Below, one piece after another: positions 10,053 to 19,598 of a DNA stretch of 24,337 nt; the stretch's first letter is position 1; each line of letters opens with the position of its first letter. Under the pieces are notes generated by a model. The model saw only the letters and a list, made by a program, of their open reading frames with translations. It was not told the DNA's origin and ran no database searches. The position numbers were made by a program, and so were the translations under genes. Source of the DNA: Chrysophaeum taylorii (lineage: Eukaryota > Sar > Pelagophyceae > Pelagomonadales > Pelagomonadaceae); contig JAQMWT010000259.1 of assembly GCA_029834535.1 (NCBI GenBank), positions 1 to 24,337 of the forward strand, read 5' to 3'.

Positions 10053-10208
10053 CCGAGTATTTCGCAAGGCAGTGGCATTAAGTCACGGAAGGACCATCCC
10101 GTCTCACCGTGTGAGTCTGGCCGGGTAGGGTTCAGGGAACAAGGTTAGGTTTCCCTAGCCTCTGCGCACGACAGACGATACCTAGAAACACACCTAGGTT
10201 AACATGTG

Positions 10209-10518
10209 ATCCTACATACCTACGGGACGCGCTAATCCATGAAGATGAGCGCGAGCACAAATCAGAGGACTATTGATTTGGTGAAGAGGAGAAGAAGGGT
10301 AAGGAAGAGATCACGGTCTCCACGGACGAAATAAGGGTAGGAGTTAGCAGATTTCTCTGCAGAATCCTACATACCTACGGGACGCGCTAGACCATGATGA
10401 TGAGCGTGAGCACAAACCAGAGGACTATTGATTTGGTGAAAAGGGAAGAAGGGTAAGGGAGATAACGCGCTCTCAACGGACGAAATAGGGGTAAGAGCCA
10501 GCAGATTTGTCTGCAGCG
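10209..10518. repeat. Direct repeat, two units of about 155 bp
   Basis: Units start at ATCCTACATACCTACGGGAC (10209 and 10364) and end near CTGCAG before 10364 and 10518. They share long identical blocks, for example AGAGGACTATTGATTTGGTG, with scattered substitutions and small indels. They lie just upstream of the copy 2 leader on the minus strand, where a promoter would be expected. No gene is seen in them. Confidence 0.9.
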
Positions 10519-10911
10519 TGTGCCGAGAAGTCTAAATTATGTCCCCCTTATCATCGCCTGTTGGCCGTTCCGTGGTCTGTTTATGAGTAATTTTTCTTCC
10601 GATCCTCTTTCTCCTACCCTCCTCCCTAACTTTTTTTCACACCTAGTTACGGCGGCGCTTGCATCCACGATGTCGTTGCACGTGCACGTAAGGTATGCGA
10701 TCACGCTATACTTCGTGCCTGTGGATTAATCGTGTGTTTCGCTGTCGTTGTACTTGAGCAGATTCCCGTTAAATGTGAGCGACTGGCCGCAACGAGTAGT
10801 ACCAGAGTAGCATGTGATGAGGCAGGTGGTAACGGTGCCGCAAACAGTGCTTCTCTGAATGCATTTTGCTGCGAGCACACACGGCGGGCACTTTGGCGCG
10901 TTCTAGCACAT
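10519..10911. other. Gene-free stretch
   Basis: Only short open frames without recognisable features on either strand. I see no RNA gene or mobile-element end here. Confidence 0.5.
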
Positions 10912-11017
10912 CCATGAAACCATACTTGATGATTCCATGAAACCATACTTGATGATTCCATGAAACCATACTTGATGATTCCATGAAACCATATCCATGA
11001 AACCATACTTGATGATT
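10912..11017. repeat. 23-bp tandem repeat, four full units and one partial
   Basis: Units begin CCATGAAACCATACTTGATG at 10912, 10935, 10958 and 10995, with a 13-bp partial unit at 10981. Full units are identical or nearly so, implying recent expansion or homogenisation. Confidence 0.95.
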
Positions 11018-11841
11018 CAATGATCCGACAAAAGATCCACAAACGACAACGTATGATAAGTATAAGTGTGTGGGGTACGGCTGGCGCACCTTCAGTCCCT
11101 GCGATCCCACTGCAGTTTAAATCTGAATTGTCAGATAAGCACTACTCAAATTGAGCCCACAACTGGTGACGTGAAAACCTCACTCATATTTCGTCTGCCA
11201 AACATCGTCTTGCTGATCCTAACTGTCACAGCTGCAATCCTAGTTTAGAGACGTTCTACAACATCGCTTTCACAGATACAACCCGTGGTCTAGAGACGTT
11301 CTACGACACTTTGGCTTACCTTCGACTTCTTCACACGTGTCACAACATTTACCTTGCAGAACACCTGCAGTACACCTGTCTCATATCTATGCTACCAAAT
11401 TTGTGATCAGGTCAGAGCTCACATAAATCCAGCAGGTAATTGTTGCTTTGTTCGGCTTGATGACAGGAAGAAGCCATTGCCGCTTCGCTTGGTGTGATGA
11501 CAGTAAACAAGAAACCATTGTTGCTTTGCTCCATGTGTCATTAAGTATTGAATGCCGTTTTGTTCGGTTGATGACAGTAATGAAACCTCGCGGTTGATGA
11601 CAGTAATGAAACCTCGATCGCCATGTGTAATGACTGTGATGAAACCACAAGTGTGGCTTGAACACTGCGTTAATTTAATTTTCCACTAGCAGGCTCTTCG
11701 CTCTCGGGTGTGTGATGATATCCGCAAGTTCATGCGTGTGACTTCCTCAACTCAACGTGGGTCGGGACAGCACATATGTGTACACCCAACGTTATAGAAC
11801 CGTAGAAGCGGAGTGATGGATTCAAGTATACGTCATCATGC
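11018..11841. other. Gene-free stretch downstream of eEF2
   Basis: Probably holds the 3' untranslated region of eEF2 near 11842 (minus strand). It also has a small direct repeat, TAGAGACGTTCTAC, near 11247 and 11291, and a degenerate repeat zone at 11450-11655. No protein gene is supported. Confidence 0.5.
11565..11616. repeat. 26-bp tandem repeat, two identical units in a degenerate array
   Basis: Two identical units start CGGTTGATGACAGTAATGAA at 11565 and 11591. Related looser copies of TGATGACAG lie near 11460 and 11497, and TGATGAAACC lies near 11638. The core TTGATGA...ATGAAACC is also found in the 23-bp array at 10912-11017, although the units differ in length. Confidence 0.85.
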
Positions 11842-14478
11842 CTACAGGCGATCCAAGAACCGGTCTAGCGGAGGGACTTCGTGCGCGAGGCCTTTCCGTT
11901 GGCGTACGTTCACAACCACTTCACCTGGCTTGGATGCTGAATCCAGAGGATCGCCGTTCATACTCTGCCAATGAGAAAATACCATCTGGGGGAAGGCTTT
12001 GCCACCTGTTGCAGCACGCACATCCGCATTGAATCCAAAGGACTCCATTACTGGCATGTGGGCTTTCATCTGCACCATCGGCGTACCAGGACGCTGCTCC
12101 TCAGAGAAGACGACACCTCGGCGTCGGGTAAGGACCCCATAACAACCACCCATTGCATCCTGAGGAACGGATATGTCTACCAAGAAAATAGGTTCCTGGA
12201 GAATTGGGGATGCAGTAAGTACAGAGGCAAAAATCACGCGGCGTGCAGTCGGCATAATCTGGCCCATGCCGCGATGAATGGCATCAGCGTGCAAAGTCAC
12301 ATCCATCAACTTGAAACAGATAGACCTCATCTGCTCATCACACAGAACAGATTGTTTAGCGGCCCACTGAAATCCGGCTGCCACCGATTCTTTGATTTCC
12401 AGAAGGTAATTGACTCCCTTGGTGACATCATAGAGAAGATTTGGGCCACTGCCATCCGGTCCAAACGACCAGATCTTCCGTGCATCTGTTACATCCCATC
12501 CAAAATCATCTGCCATCGCTCGAGCACGCAGCTTTGGATCGTCTTTAGCACTTATTTTGCCAGCTTCAATGGCATCTGCAAGTTCATCATCCATTGGAGT
12601 GGCTTCCATGTACAACCTGTTGTGCTTGTTTGGAGACTTGGAAAGGCAGGTTTGGCTAGAATTCCCAGAGATGGACTCGCGATAAGATACAACAGGATCT
12701 GAGACCTTAACCTCAGTCCCCATGAAATCTTCTTGAAGGTCTTTCAAGCAGATTTCAAGGTGGAGTTCTCCAGTGGCAGCAATTATGTGCTCCCCAGACT
12801 CTTCCGTGTAGCAAAGGACCATGGGGTCAGACTTTGCCAAGCGCTTCAAACCTTCCACCAACTTTGGTAGATCTTGAGCTTTTTTGGGTTCGACAGCACA
12901 CCGCACGACAGGAGACACACTAAATTTCATTGTTTTGATACAATGCGCCTCTTCGAGAGTTGTGATTGTGCCCGACTTAAGAAGATATTGGTCAACACCA
13001 ACCAAACCACAAGTATTGCCTGCAGGAATATCTTGGACTTGTTCTTGAAAACGACCCATCATGATAAGGGTTCGCTGAATGTTTTTCACCCAAAGATCTG
13101 ACTTCTTACCAGGAATATAATTAGGCCCCAATATACGCACTTTTTGACCAGTCGCAATCTTACCAGAAAAAACTCTCCCGAAGGCAAAGAAACGACCACG
13201 GTCTGACGAGGGCACCATCTTCGAAATGTACATCATCAAAGGCGCATCGGCGCTAGTATCGCACGTTCGAATTGCGTTCGCCGCAGCATCATCAAGTGGT
13301 CCATCATATAGATTGTCCACACGGTACCGCTGTGCAGCGGCTGGGGACGGCAACTTTACAACAATCATCTCAAGGATAGCATCGCCGACTGGTAGCCACT
13401 TCTGCATAACGCGCTTAAGTAATGGTTTCCCTGTCAGCTCCTCATCTTCCTTCTTCAGGGTTACGCCGACTGCCTTCAAGAGTTTTTGAATTTTAGCTTT
13501 CTTATCCTCCATGATAGCTGCGAACATCTTACAAATGGGGGACATTATAAACTGGCAAAAAGCCCTTTCCAGTGCGCCATCTCTGTCATTTTTGACCCAT
13601 TTTTTTCCTTTGTTGTCAAAATAATTATCCCCCCAGAGCTTGCCCATCATTTTGTCATAGGCAATGCCAAATTTATCCGAATACATTCGGGCAAACTTGC
13701 ACAGGGTGAAGCCCCATTGATGCAAGCCTGAACCAAAGGAAACATTTCCTTTCTCCGGGTAAACTTGACAATCTCCTAGCAATTCGTCGTTGTACGTCGC
13801 AATTATTACATTAACGGACTCGATTGCTCTAGCAAAAGATTGGTACATATCTTCTGGTGATAGTTGTAACTCTAAGAGCGCTCGGTCGACCTTATTCACG
13901 TGCAACACTGGCTTGACGCGCTCGCTGATTGCTTGTCTTAACACAGTTTCAGTCTGAACACACACGCCTTCAATTGTGTCCACGACAACAAGTGCACCAT
14001 CTGTGATTCGAAGAGCCGCAGTGACCTCTGAAGAGAAGTCGACGTGCCCAGGACTGTCAATCAAGTTGATCAAATAAGAGTTTTCGGAAATGTTTGGACC
14101 ATCCTGCTCACTCTCTCCCGAGGCTACCTCTGCGTGTCCCTGGGCTGCCTTGACTGCTTCATCAGAACCACCTGTCACTTTAACAGCACGACCTTCTATT
14201 GCTGCAACCTCGGCTCGGTCTGCCTCAGACATGACATACTCAAAATACATCGATATGCCGGTCGATTTGATGGTGATTCCACGCTCGGCTTCGTCTGCGC
14301 GTGTGTCCGTGTACCGAGTCTCACCAGCGTGCTTCTGCGCTATGATGCCTGCTTTTGCCACCAGCGAGTCTGTCAAAGTAGATTTACCGTGATCGACGTG
14401 AGCTATGACGGACATGGATCTTATGTTGTACTTGTAGTCCATGAGTTGGCGCAACTGCTCGGTGGTGAAATTCACCAT
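11842..14478 (-). CDS. EEF2: Eukaryotic translation elongation factor 2 (eEF2)
   Basis: A complete, uninterrupted 878-residue frame from ATG at 14478 to TAG at 11842. The start [10 protein letters not shown] is the family's usual N-terminus; the frame continues a few codons upstream but without another ATG. eEF2 is the cytosolic GTPase that translocates tRNA and mRNA on the 80S ribosome. G-domain motifs: AHVDHGKS (26-33), RGITIKS (66-72), DSPGH (141-145) and NKVD (195-198). T57 in GETRYTDTR matches the regulatory threonine of animal eEF2. The diphthamide site is His about 735 in [18 protein letters not shown]; the usual HRGGGQ reads HRGMGQ here. The C-terminus DRFLDRL matches the eEF2-type ending. 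An acidic insertion at about 84-130 lengthens it past the usual 840-860 residues. No lesions and no introns in the CDS; very probably functional. Confidence 0.97.
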   Translation of the reverse strand: MVNFTTEQLRQLMDYKYNIRSMSVIAHVDHGKSTLTDSLVAKAGIIAQKHAGETRYTDTRADEAERGITIKSTGISMYFEYVMSEADRAEVAAIEGRAVKVTGGSDEAVKAAQGHAEVASGESEQDGPNISENSYLINLIDSPGHVDFSSEVTAALRITDGALVVVDTIEGVCVQTETVLRQAISERVKPVLHVNKVDRALLELQLSPEDMYQSFARAIESVNVIIATYNDELLGDCQVYPEKGNVSFGSGLHQWGFTLCKFARMYSDKFGIAYDKMMGKLWGDNYFDNKGKKWVKNDRDGALERAFCQFIMSPICKMFAAIMEDKKAKIQKLLKAVGVTLKKEDEELTGKPLLKRVMQKWLPVGDAILEMIVVKLPSPAAAQRYRVDNLYDGPLDDAAANAIRTCDTSADAPLMMYISKMVPSSDRGRFFAFGRVFSGKIATGQKVRILGPNYIPGKKSDLWVKNIQRTLIMMGRFQEQVQDIPAGNTCGLVGVDQYLLKSGTITTLEEAHCIKTMKFSVSPVVRCAVEPKKAQDLPKLVEGLKRLAKSDPMVLCYTEESGEHIIAATGELHLEICLKDLQEDFMGTEVKVSDPVVSYRESISGNSSQTCLSKSPNKHNRLYMEATPMDDELADAIEAGKISAKDDPKLRARAMADDFGWDVTDARKIWSFGPDGSGPNLLYDVTKGVNYLLEIKESVAAGFQWAAKQSVLCDEQMRSICFKLMDVTLHADAIHRGMGQIMPTARRVIFASVLTASPILQEPIFLVDISVPQDAMGGCYGVLTRRRGVVFSEEQRPGTPMVQMKAHMPVMESFGFNADVRAATGGKAFPQMVFSHWQSMNGDPLDSASKPGEVVVNVRQRKGLAHEVPPLDRFLDRL

Positions 14479-14480
14479 TT

Positions 14481-14607
14481 CTTGACTTTTTTGCTCTTGA
14501 TTGTTTTTCAATTGGTTAACAACCCGTGTTGGCTGTTGGCGCGGAGACTTCTGATAACTAGCGATTTTCTCGCTTTCGCAAACCCTAGGACTCAGGGGCT
14601 TACTTAC
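14481..14607 (-). other. Possible intron in the eEF2 5' untranslated region
   Basis: On the minus strand a good 5' splice site, CTG|GTAAGTAAG, begins at 14607. A branch-like TTAAC lies near 14518, and AG dinucleotides occur just before the ATG (14481-14482, and one a few bases further upstream). A pyrimidine tract is lacking before the acceptor, so this is only a candidate. Confidence 0.25.
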
Positions 14608-15138
14608 CAGTTGTTCTCAAATCCTTGACCGCTTATGGCAAATATTCTTATGACGACATTAAAAATCCTTTGGTTGAAAAACTAGCCCTCTCGAAGTCTC
14701 GAAGAGAGGGTGTTTGCCAAAGCTCTTCGAGTGATTAATGCGTGCGCGAAACCGTCGTCGCTAGCTCAGTATATCAGTACATTGCATACTAAACGGATCG
14801 CGAAAAACGGGAAGTTCAATGTGCGTCGCGTCTGCCTGTCTGTGTGTGTGTGTGTCCTGTCAGTCTTCCGTATTTTCTTTTTGCGTGCTAGAAAGAGAAA
14901 TTACCCATAGGACGCAAGACTGCTTCCAAACCAGGAAAGAAAGAAGGTAAATAAAAAAGATAAGCCGTAAGTAACTTGCTAGAAAGAGAAATTACCTATA
15001 GGACGCAAGACTGCTTAGGACGTCTTCCGGTTTTTCTCGCGGTAAGCCGCGTCGTGGCTCGCCCCTTCGTGGAGAGCGACGGCGGACCGCCGCGCGGCCC
15101 GGGATGACGAGACAAACCGTCCGGCGCTCGGCGAGGCG
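14608..15138. other. Probable eEF2 promoter and upstream region
   Basis: No gene is supported. It holds a short GT microsatellite (about 14840-14855) and the 40-bp direct repeat listed separately. The eEF2 promoter should lie here by position; I see no clear TATA box or other core element. Confidence 0.4.
14886..15016. repeat. Pair of 40-bp direct repeats, 91 bp apart
   Basis: 14886-14925 and 14977-15016 share 39 of 40 bases (TGCTAGAAAGAGAAATTACC, then ATAGGACGCAAGACTGCTT with one C/T difference). The 51 bp between them is purine-rich and starts CCAAACCAGG. Confidence 0.9.
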
Positions 15139-15611
15139 GGTGATCGTGCGGGGAAACGAAAGAGGCGCAAGTTCCTTTGAAAAGGACCTGGTACTCGAGT
15201 GTCCTCGCCCAGGAGTGGAATGGCGAAGAGAAAGTGTACAAGCGCGCTGTTGATGCGTGGAAGCGCTTATGGCGTGTTCGAGACGATCGCTTTCTCGAGC
15301 GCGAACGTGCGGTCCGTCGCGACAAGATGTGGCGATTGCGGGCCGCTCGTCTTGAAGCTCTTGCCGCCGGCGACGAGGATGCGGCGATGTTGCTTGAGCG
15401 TCAACGCGAGGCCAAGCGTATTGCAATTGCAGAGCGGCGTGATGATCGTCTAGAAGAAGCGCACGCCGGCGACGAGGACGCGATGCGCGCGCTCGAGGAC
15501 GAACACGATAGTGATCGACTGCGCCACGCCGTATGCCGCAAGAGTCGCAGGGGAGCTAAACGAGCTGGTCGTAGTCACCAGCAGCGCTTCTCGCCCCCCC
15601 CCCCTTTCTAA
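15139..15611 (+). CDS. Possible charged helical protein with internal repeat, unknown
   Basis: An open frame follows a TGA just upstream and ends at TAA 15609-15611. The first ATG is only at 15327, so either the start lies in a missing exon, a shorter protein of about 94 residues is made, or this is a remnant. The sequence is rich in Arg, Glu, Asp and Ala, with helical, coiled-coil character. It holds an internal repeat of about 33 residues, RLEALAAGDEDAAMLLE and RLEEAHAGDEDAMRALE. Codon usage is GC-rich, like the Helitron tract rather than the ORF1 tract. Arg/Glu-rich repeats occur near the N-termini of some transposon proteins, but I cannot name this one. Confidence 0.35.
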
Positions 15612-15675
15612 CCTTTTTTTTTTCCAACCAAAGCCCTGCCGCGCCGGCCCTAATTAAAGCATGCTTTATGCTGAA

Positions 15676-16109
15676 CCCCTAACCCTGCGATCGCTAACCG
15701 TTGGTTGCGATGGAGGACGGCGCCTAACACGCTTGCTCCCTGCGGCGGCCCCGGCCGTCCCGGAGTGAGACGGTGCCTGCTCGCCTCCCGGGCTGGCCGG
15801 TTAGCACCCGGAAAGTCCGCGCTGGGCTGGGGTTCGCTCGGTTGGGCAGAACGCGACGGACAGGTCGATTGTTCGTGGACCAACACGTTTGCGGCCTGCG
15901 ACGCTCTTGCACGACTTCGCACAAGACCGCGCGCAGTGGCGGTCCGTCATCAACGAGTCCTCGTCCCTCGCCTCTGCCCCAACTGCGTGATTGTCCTCTG
16001 TGATTCCGGATCGGCTCCTGCCTGTCCGGCCTGGCTCCCATGCTCGGGAGAGGTCTGGAGTTAGTTAGTTAAGTTAGTTAAGTTAGTTAAGTTAGTTAAG
16101 TTAGTTAGG
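15676..16109 (+). mobile_element. Retroposon B, near full-length relative of the element at 5196-5562
   Basis: Shares the 5' segment GGTTGCGATGGAGGACGG and the 3' hairpin region (GGCCTGGCTCCCATGCTCGG) with retroposon A, and its middle part with retroposon C. It ends in a long tail of AGTTAGTTA-type repeats (about 16058-16109). The 5' border at 15676 is estimated from similarity. I found no convincing target-site duplication. Frames inside it are open for up to about 120 codons, but none looks like a known protein. Confidence 0.75.
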
Positions 16110-16391
16110 CTGATCGTTATGACAAGGTTATTTTATTAGGGGATCGGTCAAGTTTAGTCAACAAGTTTGGTGAATTTCTTTCATGTTTGCTCGATTTTGA
16201 TGTATGATTAAGGAAAACTCACAAGTGTGGTCACTTTCCATTGAAGTTTGGTCAGTTAAGTTTGGTCACTCCGAAGTTGCATTAAGTTTGATTAATCAAC
16301 CCTTCAAGTTTGATTAATTTCCTTGTAAGTTTGGTCAACAAGTTTGATCACTACTCCTCAAACTTCCACAGTATTGACCAAACTTCGGCTT
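16110..16391. repeat. Array of irregularly spaced AAGTTTGGTCA-type motifs
   Basis: At least ten copies of AAGTTTGRTYA or close variants lie between about 16148 and 16350, followed by inverted copies (CAAACTTCC, GACCAAACTTCGG) near 16358-16390. Spacing is irregular, so this is not a simple tandem repeat. A few more copies lie at 18346-18415. No gene is seen. Confidence 0.75.
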
Positions 16392-17092
16392 CCTAACTAC
16401 TAATCGACAGATGTTTGTTTGTTTGTCTGTTTGTTTGTCCCTCGATTTAGGGTAAGGATAAGGTGGGCGCGAGAGTAAGGATCAGGTAGGCGCGAGAGCC
16501 AGACAGTGATCCTCCAAGCCGTCTACGGCGACCTCGCAGACTATTTCCACGACCCGCGGCGGCGCTTTCAGCGCGCCATTCTCACGCCCCGTCGAAACGA
16601 TGTTGTCGATGCTGACAACGCGCGCATGACCGCGGCCTTTTCTTCCCGGAGACGAGGCGTTGGAGTTCTTTTCGGCTGACTAGGCTGGGTCGGAAGACGA
16701 CGCCTCGCTCTTTACAGTAGAGTTTTCAACTCCCTGACAACCAACGGCATGCTGACTTTGATCGCGAGCTTAATGTCTTCGCAACCTCGACCCGTCGCAC
16801 GGCCACTACAACGGTACCAGATACATGATCGATCGTGTCGTTGTCACCGAGGCTCCTCCAACCTGTATCCCTTAAGGCCCGCCTACGCCAAACGATCAAC
16901 AAGAGCCAGGGCCAGACGCCCCGCGAGGTCGGCGTCCTCTCGCCCAAGCCCGTCTCCTGCCACGTCCAGCTCTACGTGGCTCTCTGTCGATCGGCAACCC
17001 CGAGGATATAATCATCTGGGTCGACGACTCCACCCTACCCCACACGTGCTGCGCAATACCGATAAGCCCCCTCCCGGCGTCTACACGCGCAC
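16392..17092 (+). pseudogene. Helitron helicase 3' fragment, copy H1
   Basis: Begins CCTAACTACTAATCGACAG and a GTTT/GTCT microsatellite, both also found at H4 (21762). In shifting frames it encodes the end of a Helitron Pif1-like helicase: VYGDLADYFHDP; RAILTPRNDVVDADNARM; a segment resembling the FNSLTTNGM stretch before the CNGTR motif (here HYNGTRYM); and INKSQGQTPREVGVL, then VQLYVALCRSATP. Helitron helicases drive strand displacement in rolling-circle transposition. Stops and indels break the frame, and the Rep nuclease and upstream helicase motifs are absent. Confidence 0.85.
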
Positions 17093-17455
17093 TATAGGTG
17101 AACTTACTGGGACCAGGTGAATTTACTGAGGTTAGAGATTGGGATTAGGTGAATATAGTGACCAGGTGAACTTACTGAGACCAGATGAACTTACTGGGGG
17201 TTTTAGGGTAAACTCAAAGGTTAGCGGCGTGTGCGGATCAAGGCAGCTGAGATTGGCGGAGGCGAGAGCGACGAGCTCGAAGGAGTGGGTGTGAGCACGA
17301 GTGGGTTTACGCCGAACTTACTGGGGTTAGAGATTTGGACTAGGTGAACTTACTGACCAGGTGAACTTATTCAAAAATTTTTCACGAAACTTACTGGGAC
17401 CAGGTGAACTTACTGGGGTTAGAGATTGGGACTAGGTGAACTTACTGGCCTGTAC
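17093..17455 (+). repeat. Array of GGACCAGGTGAACTTACTG-type repeats (3' part of H1)
   Basis: The motif GGTGAACTTACTGG occurs about nine times with variable spacing. The array is interrupted by a unique-looking stretch at about 17205-17310 that recurs in the tails of H2 to H6 (TTTAGRGTRAACGCAAAGG and GGCGGAGG). It ends with ACTGGCCTGTACTTGT, matched at the ends of H3 and H5. It is therefore an integral part of the Helitron fragment. Confidence 0.85.
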
Positions 17456-18637
17456 TTGTTTTAAATCAAACTTAAGAAGGCTTTTCAAGGGGGCGCGTGA
17501 GCGCTTTTGGTGCGAAAATGCTTTAAAAACGAGAGCTAGGTGCTGCAGCCACGCAGAATCTACCGTCGCGTTACACGCGCGGCATGGGCACCCCCCCATG
17601 ACCGCCTTAGAAGGAGGTCCATCCTAAGACAGCGCGGCGATACGCAAGGAGAGCGGGTAGCGACGCGCGGCCTCGAGAGCAGATTCCCACGGCTTGGCGT
17701 ATTTAAGCTGGGCCCATTCTCGTACCTTCCATCGTTCGTAGAAGCCACCCAAACCGCGACTCTCCACGGTGGTGTTGCCGTGGTCGTGCGTCATTCTTCA
17801 GCAACAAGCGGACATCGGACACCAGACTTACATGGTCTGCGTGAGACGGATCACCCCATTCTGCATCCCAAAATCCGAGAGGGAGCGTCTTTGATAATCG
17901 ACTCGGGGTCGAGAACGCGAAACTCGACGACCTCGAGAAACTGCGCGAGCAACGCCCCTCGAGCACCCAAAGATTGTAGTCCCACACTTGTGCGGGACCG
18001 TACAGGACCACGTTCAGGAGTTCCTCACCGTCGCGTACCCGATCCGGAGTTAGCTGTCCAGCTTGATCATGGGACGGCAACGCGAGCACGTGCCGTTACG
18101 CCAGCATAAACAACTCGCACGACCGTAAGAGAACACCTCCTTATCCTCCTGCTCCTCGCGCATCTCGACAACCCCGCCCTGCCGCAAGATCTCCCCGGGA
18201 GCTGCTGCTGCACCGTCGAGCACTGTACGAGAAAGTCGGTAAATACAAGCTGCGGCGCGAAGGAATGTCAAGACGTCGACAGCCTCGTTCCGCAAGATCG
18301 CCGACACCACCCCTGTAATTCTAACCCAGTCATCAGTACGAGTCTAAAATATGACAAGTTTGATGTGATTGTTCGAAATTTGATCACACCAAATTGAATG
18401 CCTCCAAGTTTGACCATACACACGCATCAACATGCGAACACTCGCAGAACAACACATACAAACAAGGCCTGCGCAAGACAACGCTGATACCACACTGTTT
18501 CGTCGCCCAAGATTGTTCGGATGCGCCTTATTAGTTCGATGTTCATGACAGACTACAGCGAACGATCCCGGTTCGTCATCTCGTGCCTTTAGTGGATGAC
18601 ATTGTTGCAGATGTCTATCAAACGCATATGCCGAGAA
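17456..18637. other. Decayed, unrecognised tract
   Basis: Frames stay open for 80-190 codons on both strands (for example 17540-18109 plus; 18310-18050 then 18089-17703 minus), but GC-rich sequence opens frames by chance. The minus frame at 18310-18050 has a varied composition (LRNEAVDVLTFLRAAACIYR) and could be a coding remnant. I found no family match by eye. A few AAGTTTG motifs lie at 18346-18415. Confidence 0.3.
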
Positions 18638-18650
18638 GAGCCGCCTGACT
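18638..18650. repeat. Target-site duplication of retroposon C, left copy
   Basis: GAGCCGCCTGACT, repeated exactly at 18940-18952 on the other side of the element. Confidence 0.9.
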
Positions 18651-18939
18651 GACTAACTAACTAACTAACTTCAGACCTCTCCCGAGCATGGGAGCCAGGC
18701 CGGACCGGCAGGAGCCGGTACGGAATCACGGAGGAAAATCACGCAGTTGGGGCAGAGGCGAGGGACGAGGACGGACTTGTTGATGGTGGACCGCCACTGC
18801 GCGGTCTTGTGCGAGGTCGTGCAAAAGCGTCGCAGGCCGCGGACGTGTTGGTCCACGAACAATCGACCTGTCCGTCGCGCTCTGCCCAACCGAGCGAACC
18901 CCATCCCAGCGCGGACTTTCCGGGTGCTAACCGGCCAGC
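18651..18939 (-). mobile_element. Retroposon C, 5'-truncated copy
   Basis: 289 bp between perfect 13-bp direct repeats. On the minus strand it starts inside the family (GCTGGCCGGTTAGCACCC), runs closely parallel to the middle and 3' part of retroposon B, and ends in a tail of about four AGTT units. Truncated 5' end plus target-site duplication is the classic product of target-primed reverse transcription. Confidence 0.9.
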
Positions 18940-18952
18940 GAGCCGCCTGACT
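18940..18952. repeat. Target-site duplication of retroposon C, right copy
   Basis: GAGCCGCCTGACT, identical to 18638-18650. Confidence 0.9.
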
Positions 18953-19598
18953 TGCCCTCCATAAAGCCCTTGATGAGGACCGACACGGCCTCGCAGAAGT
19001 GCTTCGAGCGATAGCTGGATCTTTGTCGGCAAGAAGGTTCGGAGCAGGTGTGCCTTTAGCACACGTGACGGTATTGTCTAATTGCACATCACAACGAGCA
19101 GCACGCACATAAAAGCTCCATCTTGCATATAGCACTTGAACGACAGCGCTGTCGCGCTGTAGACCATGTTGTACATGTCGTCAACTTGCCGCCCGTGTCG
19201 AACATCATCTGCTGCAAGTCGGCCTCGAGAACACACATGCTGAACTTGGCATCTTGGTTAGATCGAGTAAAGTGGAGCCTCGCATTTGCGCGCTCTGAGC
19301 TGCGACAGCGTACTCGGCGATCTCTCATAGTCGTTTACCTTCGTCTGGGCACGCGACTTCTTGTTTTCTTTCTCGGCGTCGTGGTCAACCGACGTCGGCG
19401 TGTTACCACCACGCTCCCGCTCGACCTGAGCGACGAAACCCGCATCGATACCGTGTTCGTTTCGAAGTCGAAGGACGCTCCGGAGTCTCAGTGCAACTGC
19501 GACGTGCAGAACTGCTGAAAGCTTATCACGGCGGGCCTTGTTTTGCCAGCGAACAGTATGTTTGCTCTCTAAGAGTACAAGTTTAGTCAGCCAAGATA
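18953..19598. other. Decayed, unrecognised tract
   Basis: On the minus strand a frame at about 19215-19080 reads plausibly as protein (DDMYNMVYSATALSFKCYMQ), and on the plus strand 19123-19518 is open. They overlap, so at most one is real. No family is recognised and no RNA gene is seen. Confidence 0.3.

Larger units (their letters stand above)
9530..10208 (-). promoter_or_regulatory. Hairpin-rich leader upstream of ORF1 copy 2
   Basis: No gene is supported in this stretch. It holds many inverted repeats, including the 10-bp pair at 9668-9698, CTCAC/GTGAG near 10107-10120, CCTAG/CTAGG near 10180-10197, CTGCC/GGCAG near 10050-10071, and the 16-nt block at 10037-10052 shared with the leader of copy 1. 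The same arrangement relative to ORF1 in both copies suggests a 5' leader with functional RNA structure. Confidence 0.5.

Noticed and set aside
11450..11655. Cluster of C/D-box snoRNAs, because of repeated TGATGA
   Set aside because: No paired D boxes (CTGA) at proper spacing and no terminal stems; better explained as a degenerate tandem repeat.
14392..14628. Upstream extension of eEF2 beyond 14478
   Set aside because: The in-frame extension has no ATG, and the family N-terminus starts exactly at [10 protein letters not shown].
16441..16500. Telomere repeats (TTTAGGG, and CCCTAACCCTG at 15677)
   Set aside because: Single or two-fold occurrences only, lying inside repeated mobile-element units, with no array.
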